Shown one piece after another: positions 35,079 to 43,779 of a DNA stretch of 64,000 nt. A program made the position numbers and the translations under genes. The notes below the pieces were generated by a model. It made no database searches. It was given only the letters and a program-made list of their open reading frames with translations, and was not told where the DNA came from. This DNA is from Ureibacillus terrenus (GTDB taxonomy: Bacteria > Bacillota > Bacilli > Bacillales_A > Planococcaceae), in the NCBI RefSeq assembly GCF_006569205.1, contig NZ_VIGD01000002.1:124001-188000 (forward strand), given 5' to 3'. The stretch's first letter is position 1. The number at the start of each line of letters is the position of its first letter.

Positions 35079-35624
35079 ATGAGCAATATTTGCGAAGTTT
35101 ACGATGAGTTTAATCGATACATATATCATTTATGTTTGAAACTGACACGCAACCCTCTGGAAGCGGAGGATTTGATGCAGGAAGTCTGGGTAAAAGTGGT
35201 ACGCAATAAAGAGCAGATGGAACACGTCGATCATGTCAAAGCATGGCTCACGACCATCACGATGAACACGTTCCGGGACCGGTACAGAAAAAGCGTCCGC
35301 AGAAGCAAATATGTATTAAGCCAACCTGAAACATTGGACGTTCCGATTTTGGACTTGGTTCCCAACAACGAAGTATCCACCGAGGAACAGATTGAAAAAG
35401 TGGTCGTGACAAAAATTGTGCAGGAAAAGATCAAGCAGTTGGACGTCATTTATCAAAAAACGCTATGGTATTTTTATGTAGAACAATATTCGTTGGCGGA
35501 GATTTCAAAATTGATGAAGGTGTCCATCGGCACGGTGAAATCCCGGTTGTTCCGAGCGAAGGCGAGATTGAAAGAAATTTTGTTGTCCGATTATAAATTG
35601 GAAGATGTGGTCGTGCCGGTGTAG
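35079..35624 (+). CDS. ECF sigma factor without an adjacent anti-sigma gene
   Basis: 181 residues. Region 2: YIYHLCLKLTRNPLEAEDLM, QEVWVKVVRNK and DHVKAWLTTITMNTFRDRY. Region 4: IYQKTLWYFYVEQYSLAEIS, then KLMKVSIGTVKSRLFRAKARL. A GACGGAGGAATTAAACG ribosome site precedes the start. The gene is followed by a terminator, not an anti-sigma gene, so its control must come from transcription, another locus or its extra C-terminal tail. Confidence 0.88.
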   Translation: MSNICEVYDEFNRYIYHLCLKLTRNPLEAEDLMQEVWVKVVRNKEQMEHVDHVKAWLTTITMNTFRDRYRKSVRRSKYVLSQPETLDVPILDLVPNNEVSTEEQIEKVVVTKIVQEKIKQLDVIYQKTLWYFYVEQYSLAEISKLMKVSIGTVKSRLFRAKARLKEILLSDYKLEDVVVPV

Positions 35625-35676
35625 CGAATTGTCCATGGGGCGGATGTTCAATGGAAATGGGGAAACAGGTATAGAA

Positions 35677-35706
35677 GCTTGTGGCCAGTGGCCGCAAGTT
35701 TTTTTA
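35677..35706 (+). terminator. Rho-independent terminator
   Basis: CTTGTGGCC pairs with GGCCGCAAG (one mismatch), followed by seven T. Confidence 0.75.
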
Positions 35707-35720
35707 TTAAAGATGGCAAA

Positions 35721-35752
35721 TGCAAGCTGCTTGTCCATGGCAACTTGCATCT
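35721..35752 (-). terminator. Hairpin downstream of the marR gene
   Basis: ATGCAAG and CTTGCAT arms separated by 17 bases lie beyond the marR stop; the T tail is weak. Confidence 0.4.
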
Positions 35753-35786
35753 AACTAACTTTTACACATATGGTTGAACCCCTTTC

Positions 35787-36224
35787 TTATTTTTGGGAAG
35801 AACCTTCCAAACATTTCTCGAAAATTTTGTGCAATGTCCGGATTTCTTCATTTGTCAACATGCCGAACATGGATTGCACCAAAGCCATGACTTGTGTTTT
35901 GGATTCTTCCAATACCCTTCTTCCTTCCTGGGTAATGGCAATTTGGGAGACGCGCCGATCTTTTGAGCTTTGGGTTTTTTTGATGTAGCCGCCTTTCAGC
36001 AGTTTGGATGTTAATACTGTTACACCGCCCGTCGTAATTTTTAGCCGCTCCGCAATGACAGAAGGGCGTTTTGGACCTTCTTTTGCGAGCAAGTCCAATA
36101 GGAGAATATGTGTTTTCGAAAAACCTAGGTCATTGATTTGATTCCATTCGTTGGACCATTTGCGTTCCAGTGATGCCACCACTTCAAAGAGGGCAGAAAT
36201 GGTATCATATCTTTGGTTATCCAT
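35787..36224 (-). CDS. MarR-family transcriptional regulator
   Basis: 145 residues starting MDNQRYDTISALFEVVASLE at 36224, with GTGGAGATGAAAATA upstream. Winged helix: SKTHILLLDLLAKEGPKRPS, VIAERLKITTGGVTVLTSKL and the basic wing QSSKDRRVSQIAITQ. It follows the Spx-like gene by 37 bp in one operon. An inverted repeat over the operon promoter is its likely operator. It contains no conserved redox cysteine, so it more likely senses a small molecule. Confidence 0.88.
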   Translation of the reverse strand: MDNQRYDTISALFEVVASLERKWSNEWNQINDLGFSKTHILLLDLLAKEGPKRPSVIAERLKITTGGVTVLTSKLLKGGYIKKTQSSKDRRVSQIAITQEGRRVLEESKTQVMALVQSMFGMLTNEEIRTLHKIFEKCLEGSSQK

Positions 36225-36261
36225 TATTTTCATCTCCACTTTCATAAAATTGAGCAGGGGA

Positions 36262-36672
36262 TTAGCTTGCGTTTTCTTCGGCATGTCTGATTAATTCGTT
36301 CAGTTCATATTCGCGGACTTTGCGAGGAATAAATCGACGGATGTCCATTTCGTTGTAACCGACCTGGATTCGTTTTTCATCGATGATGATTGGGCTGCGA
36401 AGCATGCGGGGATGTTCACGGATCAATTCATAAAGTTCCTGGATGGAAAGTTGATCGATGTCCACATCCAAATTTTTGAAGTCGTTTGAGTTTGTCGCGA
36501 TAATTTCGTCGGTTCCGTTTTCCGTCATTCGCAAAATGTTTTTAAATTCGGATAATGTCAATGGTTGGGATGTAATGCGTTTTTCCACAAAAGGAATGTT
36601 GTGCTCTTTCAGCCATTTAATCGCTTTTCGGGATGAAGAGCAGCTGGATTGTGTGTAGATGGTAACTGTCAT
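36262..36672 (-). CDS. Spx/ArsC-family protein with CxxS in place of CxxC
   Basis: 136 residues close to Spx: TIYTQSSCSSSRKAIKWL at the N-terminus, FKNILRMTENGTDEII with the alpha-CTD-contact glycine (residue 53), then IIIDEKRIQVGYNEMDIRRF. Two Spx hallmarks differ. The redox switch is C11-S-S-S14 instead of CxxC, and the arginine pair before PII is RS rather than RR. AGTAGGAGGCGGTATCT precedes the ATG. Co-transcribed with a MarR regulator. Confidence 0.88.
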   Translation of the reverse strand: MTVTIYTQSSCSSSRKAIKWLKEHNIPFVEKRITSQPLTLSEFKNILRMTENGTDEIIATNSNDFKNLDVDIDQLSIQELYELIREHPRMLRSPIIIDEKRIQVGYNEMDIRRFIPRKVREYELNELIRHAEENAS

Positions 36673-36737
36673 AGATACCGCCTCCTACTAAATTGGGTTT
36701 GAATGATAATTTTTTGTTATTTTTGATAACCAGCATT

Positions 36738-36759
36738 AATATCTTACAACTAAGATATT
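36738..36759 (-). promoter_or_regulatory. Palindromic operator in the spx-like/marR promoter
   Basis: AATATCTTA and TAAGATATT (9-bp arms, CAAC spacer) overlap the promoter: on the minus strand TTGACT and TAAGAT are 17 bp apart and the palindrome fills the spacer and the -10. Likely the MarR autoregulatory site. Confidence 0.7.
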
Positions 36760-36764
36760 TAAAA

Positions 36765-37052
36765 GTCAATTTTAAATGAAAGTGGATGAACATAATGCAT
36801 AACCATTTTTCTATTAATTAGTACGTTTTGATTGGGCGAAAGTTTCACTTTTTAATAGAAAATTTGATAGAATTTATTTTTTATTTGGTTAAGTTTCCAG
36901 GGCGCCCCATTTTATTTTTTCGTCGAAAGGGGGAGGGGGAGGATTCTTTCCTGCAAAGGAAAAGGACGCCGGAGAAGGTTGTTTCCGCCAGGGATATTTT
37001 TAGCTTTTCCAATTTTCCGGGGGATTAAAACCGCTCTTTTGCTAAAATTTCA
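36765..37052. other. Intergenic region, no gene recognised
   Basis: Nothing convincing is seen here beyond short AT-rich runs and purine tracts near 36925-36980. Confidence 0.4.
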
Positions 37053-37092
37053 TCAAAAAAATAAATTGCCCGCGGTATTACAGTTCCGCGAG
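37053..37092 (-). terminator. Terminator of the coiled-coil gene
   Basis: CGCGG and CCGCG arms separated by about 10 bases overlap the stop; a TTATTTTTTT tail follows on the minus strand. Confidence 0.6.
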
Positions 37093-37260
37093 CAGACTGT
37101 TGAGCTCCGCAAGCCTTTTTTCCATGCGGGCAAGCCGTTCTTCCGCCTCCATGACAGAGTCGATATGGCCGGTATTTTCAAGCTTTTCGATATCGCCTTG
37201 CAAATTGATGTAGTCCATTTTGATTTCCATAATCTGCTGCTCAATCTCGCGTTTTGTCAC
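37078..37260 (-). CDS. Small coiled-coil protein (SE1832-like)
   Basis: 60 residues from GTG 37260, chosen because GGGAG stands eight bases upstream. Reads TKREIEQQIMEIKMDYINLQ with heptad-like EKLENTGHIDSVMEAEERL to the end. It resembles the SE1832-type small proteins of Staphylococcus and Bacillus. Function unknown. Confidence 0.7.
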   Translation of the reverse strand: MTKREIEQQIMEIKMDYINLQGDIEKLENTGHIDSVMEAEERLARMEKRLAELNSLLAEL

Positions 37261-37364
37261 ATGCATTACTCCCATCTTTCCTTGGTCATCAAACTAATTC
37301 AATATTCTATCATAAATATGCTTGTTTTTCATACATCCAAGATGAAAATAGTAGATTCCGATGT

Positions 37365-38408
37365 TTAAAACGAGACGATATTATGGCGTTCATAGGCGAA
37401 ATCCAAAAGCAGGGATTTGAGCGTTTCGTTGTTTTCATGGATTTCCAATTGAATTTGCTTACGGACGGCCCTTTCCCGTCTTGCTTCGTGCAGCAATAGT
37501 TCCATCACCGCGTTTTGGATATTGGATTGCTTCATTTTCCGACCCAATCCCAGGTTGATGAATCCGTTGTTTTCGCGGGGGAAGATATTGTTCAATTCCC
37601 GCTCGTTTTGGGCGCTGACGATGCATGGAATGCCTACGGCGGCCACCTTGTATGGAGTGTAGTTGGCATTGCAAATGACAATGTCCGCTTCCGGCAACAG
37701 TTTTTCGAGCGGTTTGTCGTCTTTGAATATTTTTGTATTTCTTCGGCTTAACGCCATCAATTGGAGATCGCTGACGGAATGCGGGTATTCACGGTCGATG
37801 GCTATTGTCACTTTTAGCGGGATTTGCAGGTGGGTCAAGTGTCTCAGTGTGCGGTATGTCAAGTTGTTGGGGTCTCCATCTTCATATGCTACAACAATAT
37901 GTGGCGGATCGGATAATTCGTTGGAAACTCTCGATTCGGCAATGGATTTCAGTGTATCGCCAATAGCGAAGGCAAAGCTTCCTGCCAGAATATTTTGGGC
38001 CGTTGTTTCCCTCATTTCATCCAGGATGGCAAGAATATTGCCGTCCGCAAGTTCCGCGCCTTCGCCAAAATCATCGAAATGTACGAGCGTCTTGCAGAAA
38101 GGCCGTATCGTTTCCACATACTCGATTGTCGTATCTTTCCCGTCTTGTACAATTAAATCCGGCTGCAATTCTTTCAAATGGTTTATTAATTCATCGATAT
38201 GGATATAAATTATTGGAGAAAGTTGTGCATCTGTAAAGATTTCCAGCGCCTCATCGGACGGTTTTTTCAGGAAAACGGTAACCTCTTCTTCTTTTAGCAG
38301 TTTTGCGAGAATGCTGGCTCTTTCAAATGGGTAATAGCCTTTCATGGCACTGTATTCCACAATAAAGGCGATTTTCTTTTTTGGTTTCTTACTCAATTCA
38401 TTCTGCAT
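37365..38408 (-). CDS. SpsG/PseG-like glycosyltransferase-fold protein
   Basis: 347 residues. The N-terminal half begins KIAFIVEYSAMKGYYPFERA, the LVHFDDFGEGAELADGNI loop follows, and the C-terminal half has VVAYEDGDPNNLTYRTLRHL, IVICNANYTPYKVAAVGIPC and ERELNNIFPRENNGFINLG. The order matches the GT-B-like PseG/SpsG family, which removes or transfers nucleotide sugars (spore-coat polysaccharide or pseudaminic acid routes). No other sps gene lies near, so its pathway is open. AAAGGATGGGATTGT precedes the start. Confidence 0.72.
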   Translation of the reverse strand: MQNELSKKPKKKIAFIVEYSAMKGYYPFERASILAKLLKEEEVTVFLKKPSDEALEIFTDAQLSPIIYIHIDELINHLKELQPDLIVQDGKDTTIEYVETIRPFCKTLVHFDDFGEGAELADGNILAILDEMRETTAQNILAGSFAFAIGDTLKSIAESRVSNELSDPPHIVVAYEDGDPNNLTYRTLRHLTHLQIPLKVTIAIDREYPHSVSDLQLMALSRRNTKIFKDDKPLEKLLPEADIVICNANYTPYKVAAVGIPCIVSAQNERELNNIFPRENNGFINLGLGRKMKQSNIQNAVMELLLHEARRERAVRKQIQLEIHENNETLKSLLLDFAYERHNIVSF

Positions 38409-38640
38409 ACAATCCCATCCTTTCCCAATCATTATTAAGAATATGGCGGAATCTTCAAAAGTATGTGTGAAATCGGAGAAAAAGATTTTTAGTTTTCCAG
38501 AGTCCCGGAGCGGAAAATCGCAATGTTTTTCAGACAAAAGACTGAACTTTTTCGTTTGCATAACCGTTCCCTGTCGAAAGATTGGAGCATTTGCTACAAT
38601 AAACAAATGGATGATCATTACTATATGGAGGACTTGCAAC

Positions 38641-39195
38641 ATGAAAATTCTGCTCGTAGATGGTACAGTTTTTGGGACAAAAACGGGTGCGCTATTGAGA
38701 CAAGTGGAAAAATATATAAAGGAATTTGATTCCAGTTTGGAATTGGAAATATTGTACTTTTCAAAATTAAAACATCAAATCCTGGATGGCAGTCCGCTGA
38801 ATGATGATATGAAGATGATGATTCAAAAATTTGAAGAGGCGGACGGTTATATCTTTGCAACGCCGATTTACCAGGCGTCCATACCGGGCGTATTGAAAAA
38901 TGCGCTCGATATGTTGCCGCCGAAAGCATTGCGCTATAAGCCCGCCGCAATAGTGGCAAACGGCGGCACATTCCAGCACCATTTGGTGGTGGAAAATCAA
39001 TTCCGGCCGATTTTGGATTATTTCCGCTGCCTGGTAACGCCCAACTATGTATATACCCATACATCCCATTTCAATGAAAATGATGAAATCATCGACCAGG
39101 ACATTCATGACCGGCTGCGTGAACTGGCCCGCGTATTCGTTCAATACTGCAAATTGAGCCAGACTCTGGCGAAAGAACCGATCGACAACCATTAA
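38641..39195 (+). CDS. NADPH-dependent FMN reductase
   Basis: 184 residues. Flavodoxin-like fold: KILLVDGTVFGTKTGALLRQ, YIFATPIYQASIPGVLKNALDML, then AAIVANGGTFQHHLVVENQF. Of the SsuE/ArsH-like class, acting on FMN or quinones. GGAGGACTTGCAAC precedes the ATG. Divergent from the SpsG-like gene (232-bp shared upstream region). Confidence 0.87.
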   Translation: MKILLVDGTVFGTKTGALLRQVEKYIKEFDSSLELEILYFSKLKHQILDGSPLNDDMKMMIQKFEEADGYIFATPIYQASIPGVLKNALDMLPPKALRYKPAAIVANGGTFQHHLVVENQFRPILDYFRCLVTPNYVYTHTSHFNENDEIIDQDIHDRLRELARVFVQYCKLSQTLAKEPIDNH

Positions 39196-39237
39196 TATGG
39201 AAAAAAGATTTTTCCTTCCTTATGCAATCGGGGAATA

Positions 39238-39286
39238 AAAGCCTTTGAATCTTGGAATGCAAGATTCAAAGGCTTTTTTATTTTTT
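39238..39286 (+). terminator. Strong rho-independent terminator
   Basis: A 16-bp stem (AAAGCCTTTGAATCTT against AAGATTCAAAGGCTTT) is followed by T-rich sequence. Confidence 0.9.
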
Positions 39287-39500
39287 GGAGCGGGAACAAC
39301 CGGAATTGCCGGTCCAAGGCACGGACATAACTAACATATGCACGGAGCGAATTAATCAGAAGCGGGTATGAGGGGATAGGCCGATTGGGTATCCTAAGAG
39401 ATAAATCCGCATGTTCAGGCGCGGGATTGCTCTAACAGAGCTTTTTCAACACTTTTATCATTTATTCAAAAAAATCCGCAGGAAGATTGGAGATACAGCA

Positions 39501-40844
39501 ATGACTTCACAAGAAACGCTTTCATGGGTCATCAGCCAATTCAACGATACATCCGAAGTCATACAAAAACATTTAAATTACGGAAATAAACAGGCGACCC
39601 TTCTGTTCATTAAAACGCTGATCGATCAGGAATTGTATCAGAAATACATCATCAATCCATTTTTCGAATTGCCTTCCCAGGAGCAGTATCACCTTTATTT
39701 GACGATGTTGCCGCAATTCCAGGAAGTCCCTTCCAAAGAGAAGGCGCTCCAATTCCTGCTGGAAGGGAATGTTCTTGTCGCCATTCAGGAGAAGTTGTAT
39801 TCCATTGATTTCAAGTTGTCCAAAAACAGCGATGTCAATTCCACTTCCGTCGAAACGACCATCCATGGTTCCGAGCTGGCATTAAGCGACAATCTGATGA
39901 CCAATATCAACATCATCCGCTCCTCTTATCACCAGCCGTCGCTGACCATCGAATATTACTTGAAAGGGGAAGTGAACAGGCCGAAAGTCGCCCTTGTGTA
40001 CGACCAAAAAAAAGTGAGGAAAAAAGCGTTGCAAATGATCAAGGAAAAGCTGGATCGGATTGATAAACAAGTGATTACGGAGGCGTACGAATTCAACAAT
40101 TTTTTAAATGATAAACGGTTTTCGCTGTTCCCTCAGATGATTTTGACGGAGCGCCCGGACCGTGTCGTCTACAATCTGGCGGGCGGGAAGGTGGTCCTGC
40201 TGGTGGACGGCAGCCCCCAATGCATGATGGCGCCTGCCGTGTTTTTCGATTTTTTGACAACCATGGAGGATGATTACCATACGTTGCTGATTTCCTATTA
40301 TCTGAAGTTGCTGCGCTATCTCGGCATCTTTTTATGCATTCTGCTGCCCGGCATCTACATTGGGGCGGCATCCTTTTCGCCCGAGGTGTTCCGGACGGAG
40401 CTGATGCTGACCATAGCGGGCAGCCGGATGGGGGTTCCTTTTACTTCCTTCGTCGAAGTGCTGTTCATGCTGTTTTTCATGGAATTGCTTTTGGAGGCGA
40501 GTATCCGTTTGCCGAAAGCCATCAGTGCGACGGCCGCGACCGTTGGAGGTCTGATTTTGGGGACGGCGGTAACGGAAGCCGCCCTTGCTTCGAACATCAT
40601 GGTCATCATTATTTCGGCCGTGGCCATTTCGACTTTTGTCATTCCGGTGAATGAAATGGCGTTTGCCATCCGCATCGTGCGGTTCCTTCTCATTTTGACG
40701 ACAAGCATTTTTGGTCTGGCGGGGCTGACATTGGGCCTGCTCTGCATCATCATGTATCTGGTCAATCTCTCAAGCTTCGGGGAACCGTTTTTGAGACTGT
40801 ATAACTACCGAAAAGGTGACAAGAATTCGGAGGGACAGGCGTGA
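39501..40844 (+). CDS. Spore germination protein GerA-type (A subunit)
   Basis: 447 residues from the ATG at 39501 (GGAGATACAGCA upstream); an ATG at 39411 would add 30 residues without a good ribosome site. The N-terminal half is soluble (about 1-235). FSLFPQMILTERPDRVVYNLAGGKVVLLVDGSP is broken over two conserved blocks of the GerA family. Five to six membrane helices follow (AATVGGLILGTAVTEAALAS conserved). It is the inner-membrane germinant-receptor subunit, active in spores. First of three overlapping genes. Confidence 0.9.
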   Translation: MTSQETLSWVISQFNDTSEVIQKHLNYGNKQATLLFIKTLIDQELYQKYIINPFFELPSQEQYHLYLTMLPQFQEVPSKEKALQFLLEGNVLVAIQEKLYSIDFKLSKNSDVNSTSVETTIHGSELALSDNLMTNINIIRSSYHQPSLTIEYYLKGEVNRPKVALVYDQKKVRKKALQMIKEKLDRIDKQVITEAYEFNNFLNDKRFSLFPQMILTERPDRVVYNLAGGKVVLLVDGSPQCMMAPAVFFDFLTTMEDDYHTLLISYYLKLLRYLGIFLCILLPGIYIGAASFSPEVFRTELMLTIAGSRMGVPFTSFVEVLFMLFFMELLLEASIRLPKAISATAATVGGLILGTAVTEAALASNIMVIIISAVAISTFVIPVNEMAFAIRIVRFLLILTTSIFGLAGLTLGLLCIIMYLVNLSSFGEPFLRLYNYRKGDKNSEGQA

Positions 40845-41959
40845 GTCGGTTTTATTATTATTTGATTTTGATCAATATGATTGCCAATATCATTTCCGCT
40901 GTTCCTACCATTCTTTTGCGCTACAGCGAGGATGGGTCCGTTTCGGCTTTGATTTTGGGCGTTTTTTTGGGGACTGTGATCGTGGTCTTTTTTACGAAGT
41001 TCTTCAACGCCTTCCCGGGGATCACTTTTCCCGAGATGCTGGTGCAGACAACGAAAAAATGGTTTTATTACCCCTTATTGTTTCTGATGGCGATCATGTG
41101 GTTCCTGGCGGGGGTCAGCACGCTGATCACTTACACGTTCCTGCTCATCCGGTTTTTTACGCCGGATATCCCGCTTACGCTCATGGGGCTGACGCTGGTT
41201 TTATCGGTCATATTCGGATGTTTCATGAAGACCGACCGGGTGCTGTATACCATCGAAATCGTGTTTTTGATCAACTTCCCGATCATTGTGTTTATCATCT
41301 TCAAAGCCTATACGAGCAAGGATTTAAATTGGGATTTCATCAAGGAGGCGATGCTGCATGTGGTGGAAATGCCGAATGTCAATGCCGTCGCTGCTTGCAT
41401 TTTTTTATCGCTGGGCGTGGTGAATCTTGTCATTTTCAACCGTTTCTTCACGCATAAACAGCATTTTGGCTTGAAACAAATCATCGTCATCGCTTTTATC
41501 GCTTCTGCGACGATTTTTACCACCTATTTTGTCCCGATCGGATTCCATGGCATAAAAGAGATCGACGAGCTTGTTTATCCGTGGATTGCGACGAGCGACT
41601 CGATGAGAATGAGGTTTTTTTTGATTGAGCGCCTGATTTATGTGTTTTTGCTTCTCTATTTGGGCATGGCCTTTTTGAGCATTTTGATCCACTGGCATGT
41701 ATCGGTGGAATTGTTCAAGTTTATTTTCAAGCTGGAAAAATGGAAATATAAAGACTTGAACATCGGATATGGGATTCTGATTTTGTTGTTTGCCGCCAGT
41801 TCTTTATTTATCATCCTGACATTGTCGGAATACCAGCTGTTCCGGTATTCGGTTTACTTTTTTAATCTGACCGCCGTCATTTTTTTTCTCATGCCATTCC
41901 TATTTCTCTGGATACGTAGGAGGATGAAAGGTGCCGACAAAACAAAAGGGGAAAACTAG
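40841..41959 (+). CDS. Spore germination protein GerB-type (permease-like B subunit)
   Basis: 372 residues, about ten membrane helices, APC-like germination permease (FYYYLILINMIANIISAVPT, TFPEMLVQTTKKWFYYPLLF). In receptor complexes this subunit recognises the germinant. It starts with GTG overlapping the A-subunit stop by four bases. Confidence 0.9.
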   Translation: MSRFYYYLILINMIANIISAVPTILLRYSEDGSVSALILGVFLGTVIVVFFTKFFNAFPGITFPEMLVQTTKKWFYYPLLFLMAIMWFLAGVSTLITYTFLLIRFFTPDIPLTLMGLTLVLSVIFGCFMKTDRVLYTIEIVFLINFPIIVFIIFKAYTSKDLNWDFIKEAMLHVVEMPNVNAVAACIFLSLGVVNLVIFNRFFTHKQHFGLKQIIVIAFIASATIFTTYFVPIGFHGIKEIDELVYPWIATSDSMRMRFFLIERLIYVFLLLYLGMAFLSILIHWHVSVELFKFIFKLEKWKYKDLNIGYGILILLFAASSLFIILTLSEYQLFRYSVYFFNLTAVIFFLMPFLFLWIRRRMKGADKTKGEN

Positions 41960-43058
41960 ATTTTTCGTTCTGATCGCATTGTCGTTTTTGCTCTTCCTCT
42001 CCGGCTGCGGGGAGTTCAAAGATATTGATAAGATGGTGTTTGTTTCGATGATTGGCATTGATAAATCGGATAATCCCAAAAAACCTTACAAAATCATCTT
42101 AAAGCTTTATGTGCCGACGAGTTCTTTCAGGCAGAATCCGACACCCCAATATTCTTACCTCATCAAGGACGGAGAAACATTGGCGGAAACGATTGCGATA
42201 CTGGAAGCCCATCTTGATAAGGAATTGGATTTTGGGCATTCGAAGCTGATTGTCCTGGGGGAGAAAATGATGGAAGATGAGAAGAACAAAGAAATTTTGG
42301 ACTTTTTGATCCGGAGGCCGGATATTCAGATGATTTCCTATGTGGCGATGGGGAGGCCGAATGCCGAAGAAATTGTGAAATTTGTTCCGAACGGGGAAAC
42401 GTCGTTGCAGCCGACACTCTTCAATTACTTTGGTAATACCGGAGCGGAAAGTTCATTCATCATCACCACCCATTTGTTTGATTTCAGGAGAACGATGAAC
42501 GAGTATGGAATCGACCCGATTCTGCCCATTGTGGAAATCAATGAACCAGGGTCCCATTTTATCATCGATAAATCGATTATATTGGCAAAAGACAGGATTC
42601 CATACGAGCTGGATGCCGAGAAAACTTTGTTTGTGAAAATTCTTGCGGATTCCGCCAAAAGCGTGTTTTTTACTGTTGAGAGAGAAGGGGAGCATTTTGT
42701 GACCAGACTTGATAACATTAAGCCGAAATATCGGGTGGAACGGGACGGGAACCAAGTGACAATCCGGATCAAAATCAAATTGACCGGCATCATAACGGAA
42801 TCGAGAAATACTTTGGATAATAGGAAATTGCCCGAATATAACAGAATGCTCGAGCAAGAAATGAAAGAAAAGTTGAACGCATTGATCGATGAAATGAAAA
42901 TGAAAGGGTACGATCCGTTCGGTTTCGGGTTGAGGCTGCAGAGCCATACTTTGCCGAAAGACCGGATGACCGACCAGGAATGGAGAACGGCATTCAAAAA
43001 TGCGAAAGTGGAAGTCGTTGTGAAATCCAATTTGAAAAGTACGGGAAGCATTCAGTAG
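41931..43058 (+). CDS. Spore germination protein GerC-type lipoprotein
   Basis: 375-residue Ger(x)C lipoprotein. Signal FFVLIALSFLLFLSGC with lipobox SGC, then family blocks FVSMIGIDKSD, GHSKLIVLGEKMMEDEKNKE and the C-terminal domain. It completes the A-B-C receptor and overlaps the B gene by 29 bp. The germinant cannot be predicted. Confidence 0.9.
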   Translation: MPTKQKGKTRFFVLIALSFLLFLSGCGEFKDIDKMVFVSMIGIDKSDNPKKPYKIILKLYVPTSSFRQNPTPQYSYLIKDGETLAETIAILEAHLDKELDFGHSKLIVLGEKMMEDEKNKEILDFLIRRPDIQMISYVAMGRPNAEEIVKFVPNGETSLQPTLFNYFGNTGAESSFIITTHLFDFRRTMNEYGIDPILPIVEINEPGSHFIIDKSIILAKDRIPYELDAEKTLFVKILADSAKSVFFTVEREGEHFVTRLDNIKPKYRVERDGNQVTIRIKIKLTGIITESRNTLDNRKLPEYNRMLEQEMKEKLNALIDEMKMKGYDPFGFGLRLQSHTLPKDRMTDQEWRTAFKNAKVEVVVKSNLKSTGSIQ

Positions 43059-43103
43059 GGGGAGGAGGCGGCCGGATTGGCAGGCCGCAATCCTTCATTC
43101 CAT

Positions 43104-43132
43104 TTGCATACCATACAGTGGTATGGTATAAT
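43104..43132 (+). promoter_or_regulatory. csoR promoter with CsoR operator
   Basis: TTGCAT (43104-43109), 17-bp spacer, TATAAT (43127-43132). The perfect 20-bp palindrome TACCATACAGTGGTATGGTA (43109-43128) fills the spacer and matches known CsoR sites. Confidence 0.85.
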
Positions 43133-43153
43133 GTAGTCAGAGACTGGGGGTTG

Positions 43154-43474
43154 ATGAAGCTGGAAAACCATCTTAACGAGGAGAGCTGTTCCCACCGAAA
43201 AAGCCATCATCCGGAACAAGTCAAGAAGGATTTAATCACCCGTTTGAACCGCATTGAAGGGCAAATTCGCGGCATAAAAGGAATGATTGAACGGGATGTG
43301 TATTGCGATGATGTCATTACGCAAATCGCCGCGACCCAATCGGCATTGAACAGCGTCGCCAAGATTTTATTGGAAGGACATATCAAAGGGTGCGTGGTGA
43401 GCAGGCTTGCCGAAGGGGACCAGGAGATTCTCGATGAACTGATTGTCACGATCCAAAAATTAATGCGCAAATAA
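43154..43474 (+). CDS. csoR: Copper-sensing transcriptional repressor CsoR
   Basis: 106 residues, all-helical DUF156 repressor. Cu(I) ligands are C51, H76 and C80 (the Cys...HxxxC pattern: VYCDDVITQ, then EGHIKGCVV). In its apo state it binds the palindrome in its own promoter; Cu(I) releases it. First gene of csoR-copZ-copA. Confidence 0.93.
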   Translation: MKLENHLNEESCSHRKSHHPEQVKKDLITRLNRIEGQIRGIKGMIERDVYCDDVITQIAATQSALNSVAKILLEGHIKGCVVSRLAEGDQEILDELIVTIQKLMRK

Positions 43475-43493
43475 AATGGAGGAGGAAATGAAC

Positions 43494-43700
43494 ATGGAAA
43501 ATGTCACATTACGGGTGAAAGGAATGTCCTGCAATCATTGCGTAAAAGCGGTGGAAGGAAGCGTCGGCGCTTTGGACGGCGTACAGGAAGTGAAAGTCGA
43601 TTTGCAGGCGGGCACAGTGGATGTCGCATTCGACGCGTCAAAAGTTACGCTCGATCAAATTAAAGAAACGATCGATGATCAAGGGTACGAGGTGGAATAA
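43494..43700 (+). CDS. copZ: Copper chaperone CopZ
   Basis: 68 residues, one HMA domain with the metal motif GMSCNHCVKAVEG, ending DQGYEVE. It carries Cu(I) to CopA. The start at 43494 gives the usual CopZ length; GGAGGAGG lies 8 bases upstream. An in-frame ATG at 43488 is an alternative. Confidence 0.93.
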   Translation: MENVTLRVKGMSCNHCVKAVEGSVGALDGVQEVKVDLQAGTVDVAFDASKVTLDQIKETIDDQGYEVE

Positions 43701-43741
43701 GAAATGGGGGCGTCCGCTCCTCTTTTCTTTTTCCGCTTTAC

Positions 43742-43758
43742 ATACCCTATGACGGTAT
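43742..43758 (+). promoter_or_regulatory. Second CsoR-like site before copA
   Basis: ATACC and GGTAT arms (7-bp spacer) lie in the copZ-copA gap and resemble the site before csoR, so copA may have an extra regulated promoter. Confidence 0.5.
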
Positions 43759-43779
43759 AGAAACGGGGTGAACCTCGGA

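Noticed and set aside
36828..37028. 66-aa plus-strand gene
   Set aside because: Starts in AT-rich promoter-like sequence without a ribosome site and has no recognisable features.
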